Shown here one piece after another: positions 1-10,002 of a DNA stretch of 64,000 nucleotides (position 1 is its first letter; each line of letters starts with the position of its first letter). The notes below the pieces were generated by a model. It worked only from the letters and a program-made list of their open reading frames with translations. It searched no databases and was not told the DNA's origin. A program made the translations under genes and the position numbers. Source of the DNA: Saccharibacillus sp. CPCC 101409 (lineage in GTDB: Bacteria > Bacillota > Bacilli > Paenibacillales > Paenibacillaceae); the NCBI RefSeq assembly GCF_030518235.1, contig NZ_JAULSA010000007.1, positions 205,986-269,985 of the forward strand. The letters are read 5' to 3'.

Positions 1-8
1 ACCGTTGT

Positions 9-257
9 TCAATCGCAGCCGCCGTCTCCGCCTCCGCCGCCATCGCCGCCGCCCGAGTCGCAGCCGCCGCCGTCGTAGGAAGAACCGCCATCGTGCGATC
101 CGTGATGCGAACCGAAGGTGAAACCGCTGCTTCCGTCGTACGAAGAATCGGAATCCGAGCCGCCGCCCCGCTTGTTTCGAGGTTTGGAATTCACGTAAGC
201 GTATAGCGCGCAGAAGATGAGAAAACCCACAACCACCAGTTCAAAAGCGTGTGACAT
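9..257 (-). CDS. Small membrane protein with Gly/Ser/Asp-rich tail
   Basis: The 82-residue protein starts at the ATG preceded by AAGGAGG with a 7-nt spacer; an ATG 18 codons upstream has no such site. Residues about 4-24 form one hydrophobic membrane segment (FELVVVGFLIFCALYAYV). They are followed by a basic stretch and then a low-complexity tail of Gly, Ser, Asp and His ending in alternating Gly and Cys/Asp. The stop codon lies 9 bp from the window edge, so any downstream neighbour is not visible. I recognise no family. The single N-terminal anchor with a disordered, possibly metal-binding tail is inference from composition. It is transcribed away from the cluster that begins at 499. Confidence 0.6.
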   Translation of the reverse strand: MSHAFELVVVGFLIFCALYAYVNSKPRNKRGGGSDSDSSYDGSSGFTFGSHHGSHDGGSSYDGGGCDSGGGDGGGGGDGGCD

Positions 258-498
258 GTTTACAGCCTCCTTGTTTTCGAAAATGAAAAGATAGGTTCGG
301 AGGGCTTGCAAGGTTCGTTATTCGTTTGAAGAAACGAACGATGCGCCGCTCCTTACTCTGTTATACGCCGCCGTTGCGCAGAAGATTCGTCTTTTTTGTA
401 AAATCTCAATTCTTTTTGCGGCGTCAAAGTCGCGGGAAGCAAAACGATTGTGCTAATATGGGAACATACGATCCGATTCGCGGGATAGGAGGAACAAG

Positions 499-1605
499 AT
501 GAGCATGGATATGATCAAACCGCCGGCCGAAGCTCTGCACGAGCGGGAACTGCTGGCGCTGAGAGCCGAAGAACAGGGGAAGCGTCCGCCGAACTGGCTG
601 CTGTCGCCGGCTTCCGTGCGCGACTTTATTATCGGCCGGGAGCGGCCCGCCGTGCTCGACGGAGAGCCGGTGGAGATTACGCGCAAGTTCTACGGCAACG
701 ACGTGCTGATCGAGCGCGCGGTCGTCACGCTGGCCGGCAACCGGGGGCTGATGCTCGTCGGCGAACCCGGCACGGCCAAAACGATGCTGAGCGAGCTGCT
801 GTCGGCGGCGATTTCCGGCACCAGCCTCAATACGATCCAGGGCACGGCCGGCACGACGGAAGATGCGATCAAGTATTCGTGGAACTACGCGATGCTGCTG
901 GACAAAGGGCCGTCGGAAGCCGCGCTTGTGCCTTCGCCGCTGTATCAGGGGATGAAGAACGGCATCCTGACCCGCTTCGAGGAGATCACCCGCTGCCCGT
1001 CGGAGGCGCAGGACAGCTTGATCAGCATCCTGAGCGACAAAGTGATGAATATCCCCGAGCTTGCAAACGGCGTGCTGTTCGCGTCTCCCGGCTTCAATGT
1101 GATTGCCACCGCCAATATCCGCGACAAAGGCGTCAACGAAATGAGCAGCGCGCTCAAGCGGCGGTTCAACTTCGAGACCATTCGCCCTATCGACAACGTG
1201 AAGATGGAAGCGCGGATTATCGAGGCGCAGGCGGGCAATTTGCTTATACATAGCGGCGTCGACGCCGAAGTGGACCGCGACGTGGTGGAACTGCTGGCGA
1301 CAACGTTCATGGAACTGCGGACCGGCATCACGCGCGAAGGCTACAAGATCGATGTGCCGCAGGCGGTGATGAGCACGGCGGAAGCCGTTTCCGTATACGT
1401 GCAGAGCGCCATGACTTCGTATTATTACGAAGGCGGCGGAGTTTCGCTGGAGCGGCTGGTGCAGAATATGCTCGGCACGATCGCAAAAGAAAGCGAGAAG
1501 GACCTGGGCGCGCTCAAAACGTATTTCTCGAAAGTCGTCAAAGAGCGGGCCAAAACGGACGAACGCTGGGACGCGTACTACAAGGAGAAAAAATGGATCG
1601 GCTGA
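499..1605 (+). CDS. yehL-like: MoxR-type AAA+ ATPase, YehL-like
   Basis: This 368-aa AAA+ ATPase belongs to the MoxR/AAA_5 group, whose members usually act with von Willebrand factor A (vWA) proteins as chaperone-like remodelling pairs. Walker A (GEPGTAKT) is at residues 88-95, the Walker B region (LTRFEEI) near 158, the sensor-1 strand (FNVIATAN) near 200 and the arginine-finger segment (SALKRRF) near 218. The start has AGGAGG with a 6-nt spacer. It opens a six-gene same-strand cluster, and its last codons overlap the next gene by 13 bp, so translation is probably coupled. By content and order the cluster matches the E. coli yehL-yehM-yehP set. The family call is firm; the cellular role is unknown. 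Confidence 0.9.
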   Translation: MSMDMIKPPAEALHERELLALRAEEQGKRPPNWLLSPASVRDFIIGRERPAVLDGEPVEITRKFYGNDVLIERAVVTLAGNRGLMLVGEPGTAKTMLSELLSAAISGTSLNTIQGTAGTTEDAIKYSWNYAMLLDKGPSEAALVPSPLYQGMKNGILTRFEEITRCPSEAQDSLISILSDKVMNIPELANGVLFASPGFNVIATANIRDKGVNEMSSALKRRFNFETIRPIDNVKMEARIIEAQAGNLLIHSGVDAEVDRDVVELLATTFMELRTGITREGYKIDVPQAVMSTAEAVSVYVQSAMTSYYYEGGGVSLERLVQNMLGTIAKESEKDLGALKTYFSKVVKERAKTDERWDAYYKEKKWIG

Positions 1606-4172
1606 ACGGCGGGGCGGAGGAGCGCATCGCGCTTCCGCCCGGCGCGGCCGCGGAGGAAGAAGTGCGCCGGCTGGACGGGATTTTTGCGAAGCAGGTATTC
1701 GATCTTGACGGTCCGGTCGTGTATTTCCCGATCCGGCACCACAGCCCGGCCTGTTCGCACCATCTGCTGCGGACTTTTGCGGACTATAAGCCGGACATCG
1801 TGCTGATCGAAGGGCCGGAAAGCGGCAGTCCGCTGATCTCGGTGCTGGCCGATCCGGCAACGCGGGCGCCGGTCAGCTTGTATTACGGGTACGAGGACGG
1901 CGGCGGGCGGGGCTCGTGCTATTTTCCGCTGCTGGACTATTCGCCGGAATACGCGGCGATCCGGGAAGCGGCGGCGCGGGGAATACCCGCGCGCTTTATC
2001 GACCTGGATTATCGGGGCCGGGCTGAGGACCGGGAGGAGGACGGCAAAGCCTCCTACCAGGACGAGTCGCTGCTGGCCGGCTCGGCTTTTATCGAGCGGC
2101 TGTGCCGGGCGAGCCGGGTCCGCAGCTTCGACGAGCTGTGGGAGCGGGCATTCGAGATCGGCGGCCTGAGCCGCTCCGCGCGCGAATTCGCGCGGGGCGT
2201 ATTCGCGTACTGCACGCTGTCGCGAATGACCTACACGCCGGAGAGGCTGCGGCGCGAAGGCGACCTGGACCGCGAAGCGCGCATGCGGGCGCGCATCGAA
2301 GAAGCGCGGGCGGAATACGGCCGCGTGCTGGTGGTGACCGGAGGATTCCATACCTACGGGCTGATCGGGGCGGACGGCGCGTCGCCTGCGGCCGGGTCCG
2401 GCCAGGCCGAAGCGGGCGGCGGAGCCCGCGGCCGCGTGGCGAAGAGCGAAGGCGCGGCTGTCGGGGCTTCGCCGAAGACCCGAAGCGCAAGCGCCTCCGC
2501 CGAATCCGGTGTCGTCGGCCGGATCTACCCCATGGTGTACACGTTCCAGGAAGCCGACCGGCTGAACGGGTACGCCAGCGGCATGCCGCATGTCGGCTAT
2601 TACGACCGGATCTGGAAGCGGCTGTCGGCGAAGAAGCCGGACTCCGATCCGTACGCAAGCACGGCGCTCGACCTGCTGGCGCGGCTCGGCCATGAACTGC
2701 GGGGCGAGGCCGAAACCGTGTCCACCTCGGACGCGATCGAAGCGTACGGGATGCTTCAAGGACTGGCCGCGCTGCGGGGCAAAAGCGCCGGCGGCGCGTA
2801 CGAACTGCTCGACGCGGTAACGGCGTCGTTTGTCAAAGGCGAGCGCACGCTCGCGGCGGACCGGCCGCTGGAGAAGCTGCTGGCCCTCATGACCGGCGAC
2901 GCCGTCGGCGAGATCGCCCCCAGCGAGTTCGCCGTCCCGATCGTCGAAGACTTCAAAGCGCGCGCCGCGGCCTGCCGCCTCAATCTCAAAGCGACCGGCC
3001 GCCACCGCCGGACGCTGGAACTGTACGCCAGGCCCGCGCACCGCGAAGCCAGCCGGCTGCTGCACTGCGCCGAATTTCTCGGCACGGACTTCGCGAAGAA
3101 AGAATCCGGCCCGGATTGGATATCCCGCCGGGACATGAACCTCGTCCGGGAAACGTGGACGTATTCGTACTCGTCGCGCGTCGAAGCGCGGCTGATCGAG
3201 AACTCGATCTACGGCGGCACCGTCGCCGAAGCGGCGCAGGCGCGCATCGAAGAAGAGATGGACAAGGTTCCCGTCCACCACAGCGGACAGCTCGCGCACT
3301 GGCTGCTGCGGGCGCTGGTGCTGGGCCTGGAAGAACTGGCCGGGCGGCTGTTCGACCGGGTGGAAACCGCGCTGCGGCAGGACGGAAGCTTCCTGTCGCT
3401 GTGCGATACGCTGGACGCGCTGGACCGCATCCTCGGCCAGCGGCGGCTGCTCGGGGTGACGGACGAGCGGCGGCTGAGCCGTTTGTCCGGCGAGGCTTTC
3501 GAAGCGGCCGTCTCGCGCATCGGCGGCCTGAACGGGCTGAACCCGGACGAGCAGCCCCGCGCCGTCGAAGGGCTCAAGCTGCTGCATATGCTGTCGGACC
3601 CGCGGTCCGGCCGTTCAAGCGAACCCGGCGAATCGGGCCGGCCCGGCGCGGCGGGCGAAGCGAAGGGGACGCCGCGCGACGAAGCTTTTCGCGACCGCCT
3701 GGGCGAGCTGCTGGCGGCGAAAGACCTGTCGCCCCGGCTCGAAGGCGCGGCGGCCGCGATCCTGGTTCGCCTGGGCGAGCGCGAACCGGCCGAGATTTCC
3801 CGGCGCGCCCGGGCCTATATGCTGGGCTCGCCGGAACAGGTGCTCAAGACGGCGGAGTATTTGCAGGGCGTGTTCTCGCTGGCGCGCGACGCGCTGCTGG
3901 AGGGCGATACCCTGCTCGGCGACCTGAGCGGCCTGCTGGAACGGCTTGCGCACGAAGACTTTTTGCGGCTGCTGCCCGAACTGCGGCTGGCGTTTACGTT
4001 CTTCACGCCGCCGGAGGCGTCGCGCATCGCCGAACGCGTCGCGAATCTCTACGGCGTGCCGGCCTGCCGGCTGGAAGAAGCGGCGGTCGACGAGCGCGAT
4101 CTGCTCTACGCCCGGCGGCTCGACGAACACATCCGAAAGGAGTTTGCCGTATGGAAACTGGAACCGGAATGA
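1593..4172 (+). CDS. yehM-like: DUF5682 family protein, YehM-like
   Basis: This 859-aa cytosolic protein has no membrane segment. The N-terminal domain carries RHHSPAC (residues 48-54), LIEGP (71-75) and GGFHT (250-254), the conserved His/Glu/Gly motifs of DUF5682. Their arrangement recalls TraB/EreA-like hydrolase folds, but that similarity is my inference. Residues about 262-305 are an Ala/Gly/Ser-rich linker, and the remainder is a long helical region rich in Leu, Arg and Glu. The gene starts inside the end of the ATPase gene with AAGGAG upstream, and its own 3' end overlaps the vWA gene by 22 bp. Position and overlaps say it works with the ATPase and vWA protein. No enzymatic activity is established for the family. 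Confidence 0.85.
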   Translation: MDRLNGGAEERIALPPGAAAEEEVRRLDGIFAKQVFDLDGPVVYFPIRHHSPACSHHLLRTFADYKPDIVLIEGPESGSPLISVLADPATRAPVSLYYGYEDGGGRGSCYFPLLDYSPEYAAIREAAARGIPARFIDLDYRGRAEDREEDGKASYQDESLLAGSAFIERLCRASRVRSFDELWERAFEIGGLSRSAREFARGVFAYCTLSRMTYTPERLRREGDLDREARMRARIEEARAEYGRVLVVTGGFHTYGLIGADGASPAAGSGQAEAGGGARGRVAKSEGAAVGASPKTRSASASAESGVVGRIYPMVYTFQEADRLNGYASGMPHVGYYDRIWKRLSAKKPDSDPYASTALDLLARLGHELRGEAETVSTSDAIEAYGMLQGLAALRGKSAGGAYELLDAVTASFVKGERTLAADRPLEKLLALMTGDAVGEIAPSEFAVPIVEDFKARAAACRLNLKATGRHRRTLELYARPAHREASRLLHCAEFLGTDFAKKESGPDWISRRDMNLVRETWTYSYSSRVEARLIENSIYGGTVAEAAQARIEEEMDKVPVHHSGQLAHWLLRALVLGLEELAGRLFDRVETALRQDGSFLSLCDTLDALDRILGQRRLLGVTDERRLSRLSGEAFEAAVSRIGGLNGLNPDEQPRAVEGLKLLHMLSDPRSGRSSEPGESGRPGAAGEAKGTPRDEAFRDRLGELLAAKDLSPRLEGAAAAILVRLGEREPAEISRRARAYMLGSPEQVLKTAEYLQGVFSLARDALLEGDTLLGDLSGLLERLAHEDFLRLLPELRLAFTFFTPPEASRIAERVANLYGVPACRLEEAAVDERDLLYARRLDEHIRKEFAVWKLEPE

Positions 4173-5407
4173 ACGGTGAAGCGAACCGCGCAGCCGAAGC
4201 CTCAACGGGCACCGGAGCAGGCGGCGAATCGCTCGGCGCTTCCGGCGGCGGGCCGAATGCCGGGATGAGCCGCGAGACGCTCAACCGCTGGCGGCTGCTG
4301 CTCGGCGCATCCGCCGACGAAGCGCTGGCGGAGACGGGCGATTATGCGCAGGAAACGTTCGCCTACCGCGAACTGGACGAAGCGCTCGGCTATTTGTACG
4401 ACCGCGAGTACGGCGAAGAACAAGGCTACCAGGGCCGGAGCGGAGGACGCGGAGGAGGGCGCGGCGGCTCCAGCCTGACGGTGCCGGGCTGGCTGGGCCG
4501 GGTGCGCAAACTTTTTCCGCGCGAAACGGTCGAGATTCTGGAGAAACAGGCGCTGGACCGTTACGGGCTGAGCGAGCTGCTGGCGGACAAGAAAGTGCTG
4601 GAGTCGCTGGAACCCAACATCAACCTGCTCAAAAACATCCTCCAGTTCAAAAGCCGGATGAAAGGCGAAGTGGTGGCGAGCGCCAAAGAAATCGTGCGCC
4701 GGGTCGTGGAGGATTTGCGCCGCAAACTCGAATCCGAAGTCCGCGAACAGATTTCGGGCAAGCGCAATCGCTATGCCGACGGGCGCGTCCGCTCGCTGCG
4801 CAGCCTGAATATGAAGAAAACCATTTCACGCAACCTCAAAAACTACGACCGCGACAACCGCCGCTTCGTGGTGGACCGGCTGTATTTCGACGGACGCGTG
4901 CAGCCGTACAACAAATGGCATGTCGTGATCGCGGTGGACGAAAGCGGCAGCATGCTCGATTCCGTGATCTACAGCGCCGTGATGGCGAGTATCTTCTATC
5001 GGCTGAACGCGCTCAAAACGAGCCTGTTCGTGTTCGATACGGAAGTGGTCGACTTCAGCGGACGGCTCGAAGATCCGGTGGACGTGCTGATGAGCGTGCA
5101 GCTCGGCGGAGGGACGCATATCGCCAAAGCGCTGCGCTACGGCGAAACGCTGATCGAGAATCCCGGCCGGACGCTTTTTATCCTGGTGAGCGATCTGGAA
5201 GAAGGCTACCCCGCGCAGCATATGTATCGGGCGGCCAAAGATATTCTCGACGGCGGCTCGCGGCTGCTGGCGCTGACGGCGCTCAATTTCGAAGGCCATC
5301 CGGTGTACGACGAGCGCGCGGCGCGAACGTTCGCGGACATGGGCGCGGAAGTGGCGGCGCTGACGCCGGACGCGCTGGCGGAGTGGATCGGGCGCATCGT
5401 CAACTGA
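4151..5407 (+). CDS. yehP-like: vWA domain protein, YehP-like
   Basis: This 418-aa protein has a disordered Gly/Ala N-terminus (residues 1-40), a helical middle, and a C-terminal vWA domain from about residue 255. The metal-ion-dependent adhesion site is complete: DESGS begins at Asp263, followed by the Thr loop GGGTHIAKA and the Asp strand ILVSDLEEG. It should therefore bind Mg2+ and a protein ligand. I chose the ATG at 4151, 9-10 nt after AAGGAG. A second in-frame ATG at 4169 forms an ATGA overlap with the upstream stop and is a real alternative. MoxR ATPases usually load or remodel such vWA partners, so this is probably the ATPase's adaptor. Confidence 0.88.
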   Translation: METGTGMNGEANRAAEASTGTGAGGESLGASGGGPNAGMSRETLNRWRLLLGASADEALAETGDYAQETFAYRELDEALGYLYDREYGEEQGYQGRSGGRGGGRGGSSLTVPGWLGRVRKLFPRETVEILEKQALDRYGLSELLADKKVLESLEPNINLLKNILQFKSRMKGEVVASAKEIVRRVVEDLRRKLESEVREQISGKRNRYADGRVRSLRSLNMKKTISRNLKNYDRDNRRFVVDRLYFDGRVQPYNKWHVVIAVDESGSMLDSVIYSAVMASIFYRLNALKTSLFVFDTEVVDFSGRLEDPVDVLMSVQLGGGTHIAKALRYGETLIENPGRTLFILVSDLEEGYPAQHMYRAAKDILDGGSRLLALTALNFEGHPVYDERAARTFADMGAEVAALTPDALAEWIGRIVN

Positions 5408-5439
5408 ACCCTATCGAACCCAACCAAGGAGGAATACAT

Positions 5440-8400
5440 ATGGCCCTGCAACAATCGAAAGTCGATCCCCTGATCGAAAAGTTCGCCAAAGCCTGCTCGG
5501 ACGATTATTCGCTGGCGGTGGACCGCAAAGATTCGATTATCGCTTACGTCACGGGAGCGTCCGACGACTTCCCGGATATGCTGACCGATTCGAACCGCTT
5601 CCTTTACCGGACGATCGAAGCGCTGGACAAACTCGAACGAGGCGGGAACGAGGACGTTTTTGCCCGGGCGGCGGCCGTGCTGCTGCGGACCATGGGCAGC
5701 GGGAACGCTTACCAGGGACAGACGCTGTACCGGATCTGCGTAGGCGGCTGGCTGAGCGGAGTCAATCTGGGCGCGCGCCGGATCCGCGATATGGACGAAC
5801 GCCGGGCCAAGTCGCTCGAACGGCTGAGGCTGCTGCACCGGTATGCGGGCGAAGGTCCGGTCCAGAAGCTGTTTCGCATGCAGATCGGCGTCAGCCGCAG
5901 AGCGGCCAAATACATGGCGTCGCCGGAGACGAGCGCGGATACACTGCTTCTATTGAAGCTGTACACGCAGATCGACCCGGGATTCGCCGGCGACATGCTG
6001 AACAAACTGCCCGACTCGCTGCGCGCGCTGTTCAAGGAAGACCCGGAAGCGCTGCGCCGGGAATTCATGCAGGCGATCGAACCGCTGGCGATCCGGCAGC
6101 TTCCGCTCAAAGACACGCTGACCCAGCTCGATCTGGACGAAGCTTATGTTCGGGAGCGGCGGGATGCCGTCAAGAAGCGTTTGTTCGCAAATTCCGGGCT
6201 GAATCCCAAAGAGCAGTTGAAGCGCGAGCAGCAGAACGCCGTTCTGACCCAGCTGCGCATGGCGTTTTATTACGTGCTGCTGCAAAACGGGGGCAAAGAA
6301 GGGCTGCTTGAATCCTCGTCCGAACTCGATGCGGTCGTGCTCGAAGCTGTGCGTACGGTCCACGAAATTCTGCCGCTGGAAGTGCGCGCGGAGCTGCTGA
6401 GCATGGAGAATACGGGCAAAGACCCGGATCTGCTGCTGCAAGGCATTGTGCCGATCGACGAGCCGTTTGCGGCGATTACCACGCTTGCGCAGGAGATCGA
6501 CAGCTATATGCCGGCCTGGAACACGCTGCGCGCCGAGCTGCTGAAGGACCCGGAACGCTCCAAGCGGCTGTTTGCCCTGCTGCGGCGTCCGATGCTCAAA
6601 GCCTACGTGTATCGGGTGCTGGCGGACGAAGGTATGGCCCCGGAAAGCGAAGGCGGCATCGAGAAATTGGTGCTGGATGCGCTGGCGGACAAGCTGCATG
6701 GGAACACCCTCGGCCAGAGCCTGGCGAAAGTGCTGACCGGCGACCTGTCGCTGGAAGCGTATATCAAGAACAAAGCGGCCCGCGACTGGGACGATGTGCA
6801 GGGGAACGATATCCGCCGCCGCAATCTGCTGATCGCCGTTACGCTGCTGCCGGAAGACTCGGAGCTGTATGCAAAGTTCGTCAAAGTGGTCGGCCATACG
6901 GAGATCGGGACGGCGAACGTACTGACTTATTTGTACAAATCCCCGGCGTTCAGCGGCGAGAATCTGCTGGAGCTGGCCGAAGTCGATTCCGATGCGGACG
7001 GCGAGTCGATGCTGCGCCGCCTGCTGATGCTGAACGGGCTGAACCAATATTCTTACGGCCGGGTGCCCGACGAAGAACTGCGCGGCATCGTCCGGCAGCG
7101 CTTGGCGGCGAGCCTCGATCTCTACGCGGAGGCGCCGGGCGAGGTGCGTCAGATTATCCTAGAAGCTGCATTTTCCGGCGACGAAGAGTCGGAGAAAAGC
7201 GACGATTCGGCGAAAAAATCCCGTCGGGCGGACGGCGCCGCGGACGAGGATCTGCTGGTCCGGGCACTGGGCCTGGGGCTGGGCGATTCGTCCAAACGGA
7301 TCAAAGAACTGTCGCGGGCCGAACTGCTGCGGCGTCCCGACAAGGACCTGTACGTGAAGCTGTATCTGGCGGAGAAAAAAGCCGCTGTCCGCGAAACGGT
7401 GATCGATCTGCTGCGCGGGCTTGAAGGCGAAGGCGAAGCGTACAAGCAGCTGCTACAAAAAGAAAAATCCGCGGCGCTCAAAGCCCGTTTGCAGGCGCTG
7501 CTTGATACGCTGGGACAACCGGCCGAATTCGCGCACGCCGCGCTGGCCGAGCACGCGGACGCCAAAAAGCTGGCGCGTCTGTCCTGGCTGCCGCTGGATC
7601 GTCTGCCGGAACTGCGCGGCAAAGACGGGCATCGATTGGCCGAAGGCATCCGGACCTATATCCTGACCGAATCCGTCGATTTCGTTTCCGAGCCGAATCC
7701 GCGTTTGGACGAGGTGGCCGAGTATGCCGACGCGGAGTCGCTGACGGCGTTTACCGCGGAAGCGCTGCGGCTGTGGATCGACGAAGGCGCGCCGCCGAAA
7801 GAGAAATGGGTGCTGCCGCTGGCCGCCCGCTTCGGCGGACGGAGCATGGTCGATCTGCTCGGCAAACAGATCAAGGACTGGACGGACAGCAGCCGGGGCG
7901 CGATCGCGGCCGAAGCGGTGCGCGCGCTGGCGTACACGGGCGATACGGCGGCGCTCATGACGATCGACCGGCTGGGCCGCACGATCAAGAACCGCCAGGT
8001 CAAAGGGGCGGCCGAAGAAGCGCTCCAGCTCGCGGCGGACAATCTGGGATTGACGAAGGAACAGCTCGCGGACCGGCTGGTCACGACGCTCGGCTTCGAC
8101 GGGAAAGGCGAGTTGGAACTGAGCTACGGCGAGCGTTCGTTTACCGTCAAAGTAAACGCCGATCTCCAGCTGTCCGCGGTAAGCGGCGAGACCGGCAAAG
8201 CGGTCAAAAGCCTGCCTGCGCCCGGCCAGAAAGACGACGCGGAGCTGGCCGCCAAGTCCAAAGCCCGGTTTACCCAGCTGAAAAAAGACCTGAAAAACAT
8301 GGTCGGCATCCAGTCGCAGCGCCTGGAAGAATCGCTGTCCAAGCGCCGGCTGTGGAGCGCTCCCGAATGGAAAGAACTGTTCGTCGGCAACGTGATTATG

Positions 8401-9030
8401 CGGCAGTTCGCGGTCGGCCTGATCTGGGGCGTGTATACCGGAAGCGGCGAAGAAACGGCGGTGTCGGAAACGTTCCGGTATATGGAAGACGGCACGTTCA
8501 ACACGGTGGACGAAGACGAGTACGAGCTGGCGGAAAATGCCGTCGTCGGTCTGGTGCATCCGCTCGAACTGGACAAAGATACGCTGGGCGCCTGGAAAAC
8601 GCAGTTGGACGATTACGAGATCGCGCAGCCGTTTATCCAGCTGGATCGCCCGGTGTACGAGCCGGAAGAAGACGATCTGGAGCGCCGGACCTACAGCCGT
8701 CTGCCCGAAGGCGACTACTCGCCGACCGGTTTCCCGAAAGCGCTGGAGAAATACGGCTGGGTCAAAGGACGCGCGCAGGACGGCGGCTTCTACAACGAGC
8801 TGTTCAAGGAATACGGCGAGCTGATCGCGCGTTTGACCTTCAGCGGCACCAGCATCTCGTATTACGAAGGCATGGAAGACGTGACGCTGGAGGAGCTTGA
8901 GTTCTTCGGCAACAAAGGCGACGACTACTATTACACGCCGCTGAGCGGTTATCCGCTCAAGAAAGTGCCGGACCGCGTATTCAGCGAAACGGTATACGAT
9001 ATTCTGCGGGCGAGCGGACAGGAAAGCTGA
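5440..9030 (+). CDS. yehI-like: DUF4132 giant protein, YehI/MolR-like
   Basis: The 1196-aa protein starts 7 nt after a perfect AAGGAGG and sits 32 bp behind the vWA gene. Most of it is helical, HEAT-repeat-like sequence (Leu/Ala/Glu/Arg rich) with an acidic, Ser/Lys-rich insert near residues 580-600. The C-terminal part from about residue 970 carries the DUF4132 signature: EWKELFVGNVIMRQFA, LIWGVY, then an EDGTF strand and HPLEL. E. coli YehI, the reference member, is of nearly the same length. There is no signal peptide or membrane helix. It is probably the large scaffold or effector of this cluster; no biochemical function is known to me for the family. Confidence 0.88.
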   Translation: MALQQSKVDPLIEKFAKACSDDYSLAVDRKDSIIAYVTGASDDFPDMLTDSNRFLYRTIEALDKLERGGNEDVFARAAAVLLRTMGSGNAYQGQTLYRICVGGWLSGVNLGARRIRDMDERRAKSLERLRLLHRYAGEGPVQKLFRMQIGVSRRAAKYMASPETSADTLLLLKLYTQIDPGFAGDMLNKLPDSLRALFKEDPEALRREFMQAIEPLAIRQLPLKDTLTQLDLDEAYVRERRDAVKKRLFANSGLNPKEQLKREQQNAVLTQLRMAFYYVLLQNGGKEGLLESSSELDAVVLEAVRTVHEILPLEVRAELLSMENTGKDPDLLLQGIVPIDEPFAAITTLAQEIDSYMPAWNTLRAELLKDPERSKRLFALLRRPMLKAYVYRVLADEGMAPESEGGIEKLVLDALADKLHGNTLGQSLAKVLTGDLSLEAYIKNKAARDWDDVQGNDIRRRNLLIAVTLLPEDSELYAKFVKVVGHTEIGTANVLTYLYKSPAFSGENLLELAEVDSDADGESMLRRLLMLNGLNQYSYGRVPDEELRGIVRQRLAASLDLYAEAPGEVRQIILEAAFSGDEESEKSDDSAKKSRRADGAADEDLLVRALGLGLGDSSKRIKELSRAELLRRPDKDLYVKLYLAEKKAAVRETVIDLLRGLEGEGEAYKQLLQKEKSAALKARLQALLDTLGQPAEFAHAALAEHADAKKLARLSWLPLDRLPELRGKDGHRLAEGIRTYILTESVDFVSEPNPRLDEVAEYADAESLTAFTAEALRLWIDEGAPPKEKWVLPLAARFGGRSMVDLLGKQIKDWTDSSRGAIAAEAVRALAYTGDTAALMTIDRLGRTIKNRQVKGAAEEALQLAADNLGLTKEQLADRLVTTLGFDGKGELELSYGERSFTVKVNADLQLSAVSGETGKAVKSLPAPGQKDDAELAAKSKARFTQLKKDLKNMVGIQSQRLEESLSKRRLWSAPEWKELFVGNVIMRQFAVGLIWGVYTGSGEETAVSETFRYMEDGTFNTVDEDEYELAENAVVGLVHPLELDKDTLGAWKTQLDDYEIAQPFIQLDRPVYEPEEDDLERRTYSRLPEGDYSPTGFPKALEKYGWVKGRAQDGGFYNELFKEYGELIARLTFSGTSISYYEGMEDVTLEELEFFGNKGDDYYYTPLSGYPLKKVPDRVFSETVYDILRASGQES

Positions 9031-9095
9031 GCGGCGCAGGCATGTTGAATCGGGCAGGCGGAAACGGAAAAAGCCGAGTTGGGAGGAAGAACGGG

Positions 9096-9866
9096 ATGAG
9101 CGAAAGCGGAAAGCGTGCGGGAGAAGACGGTGTGCGCGGCGGCGGACAAAACGAGCTATCCAACGGCTGCGAAGCCGAACCGGGTAAAGAAACGGATGAC
9201 GGCGTGAAAAACGCCCGATGCCGGGATAACCCCGAAGCCGCTCCCGGTCTGCTCCGGCGTTTGTTCGGAGCCCGGACCGGAGCCTCGTCCGAAGCCCCGA
9301 TCGAAGCGGCGGGACAAGAAGAAGCGTCCTCGCGGCGCAGACTGTTTTTTCACGAAGACGATTACGGCATGCTGGAGCTGATTCCGGCCGACCGGCTGCC
9401 CTCGGCGGCCGCCGAGCTGGACAAAATCGCGAAGTTTGCGGACGATCATCGCTCGGAAAGCGGGTATACGGATCTGTATGTGCGGCAGGACGATCCCGAA
9501 GGACTGAGCCGATTGGAGCTGCGGCTGACGGATATCGAAGCTGCGGTATCGAAATTCGCGGAACCGTTCGATATTGTGACCACCGGCTACGGTTCGGGCT
9601 ATCGGGTGGAATGTCCGGATATCCAGGCGTTCGGCCCGAACGAAGAAACCGTACTGTTCTGCCAGCATCAGGGTGGCCTTGTTACACGGGCTTGGCTGAC
9701 GCTGGAGATCGGCGAAGAAGATCAGCGCGACTGGGGACTGCGGATTCTGACGATGCTGGGCCGCCTGGCTCCGCTCGCGCTGGTCGACTGGTTGGCGGAC
9801 GATTACGCCGATCTGCGCGACGAAGCGTCGATTGTCCGCTACCTGGACGGGCTGCTGGAAAATTAG
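9096..9866 (+). CDS. Unknown protein inserted in the Yeh-like cluster
   Basis: The 256-aa protein begins at an ATG preceded by GGGAGG with a spacer of about 9 nt; an earlier ATG at 9042 lacks a site. The first 70 or so residues are charged, Gly/Glu/Arg-rich and probably disordered, including a basic LLRRLFGARTG patch. From about residue 85 a compact alpha/beta domain follows (HEDDYGMLELIPADRLP, later DWGLRILTMLGRLAPLALVDWLADDY). It lies between the DUF4132 and SWIM genes in the same direction, so it is likely co-transcribed. I do not recognise a family. An accessory or specificity subunit is a positional guess only. Confidence 0.7.
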   Translation: MSESGKRAGEDGVRGGGQNELSNGCEAEPGKETDDGVKNARCRDNPEAAPGLLRRLFGARTGASSEAPIEAAGQEEASSRRRLFFHEDDYGMLELIPADRLPSAAAELDKIAKFADDHRSESGYTDLYVRQDDPEGLSRLELRLTDIEAAVSKFAEPFDIVTTGYGSGYRVECPDIQAFGPNEETVLFCQHQGGLVTRAWLTLEIGEEDQRDWGLRILTMLGRLAPLALVDWLADDYADLRDEASIVRYLDGLLEN

Positions 9867-10002
9867 CGGCTTGTGCCGATCACAGGTACGGTTTCGTCCG
9901 GCTGATAACTCGTACCTGACCGGCGTACGAATTCTTCGATGAAATCGCGCCTGAACCATGTGCAGTTCAGCCGGACGAGAAACGAGATTGCGGGGGATGA
10001 AC

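Noticed and set aside
424..1860. Long minus-strand open frame opposite the MoxR ATPase gene
   Set aside because: It is the antisense shadow of a GC-rich gene; His/Arg/Ala-rich composition, no ribosome binding site, no family motif. The same applies to the long antisense frames over 1578-3587, 5950-7047, 9967-12327, 22111-23949, 46689-49760 and 56995-58596.
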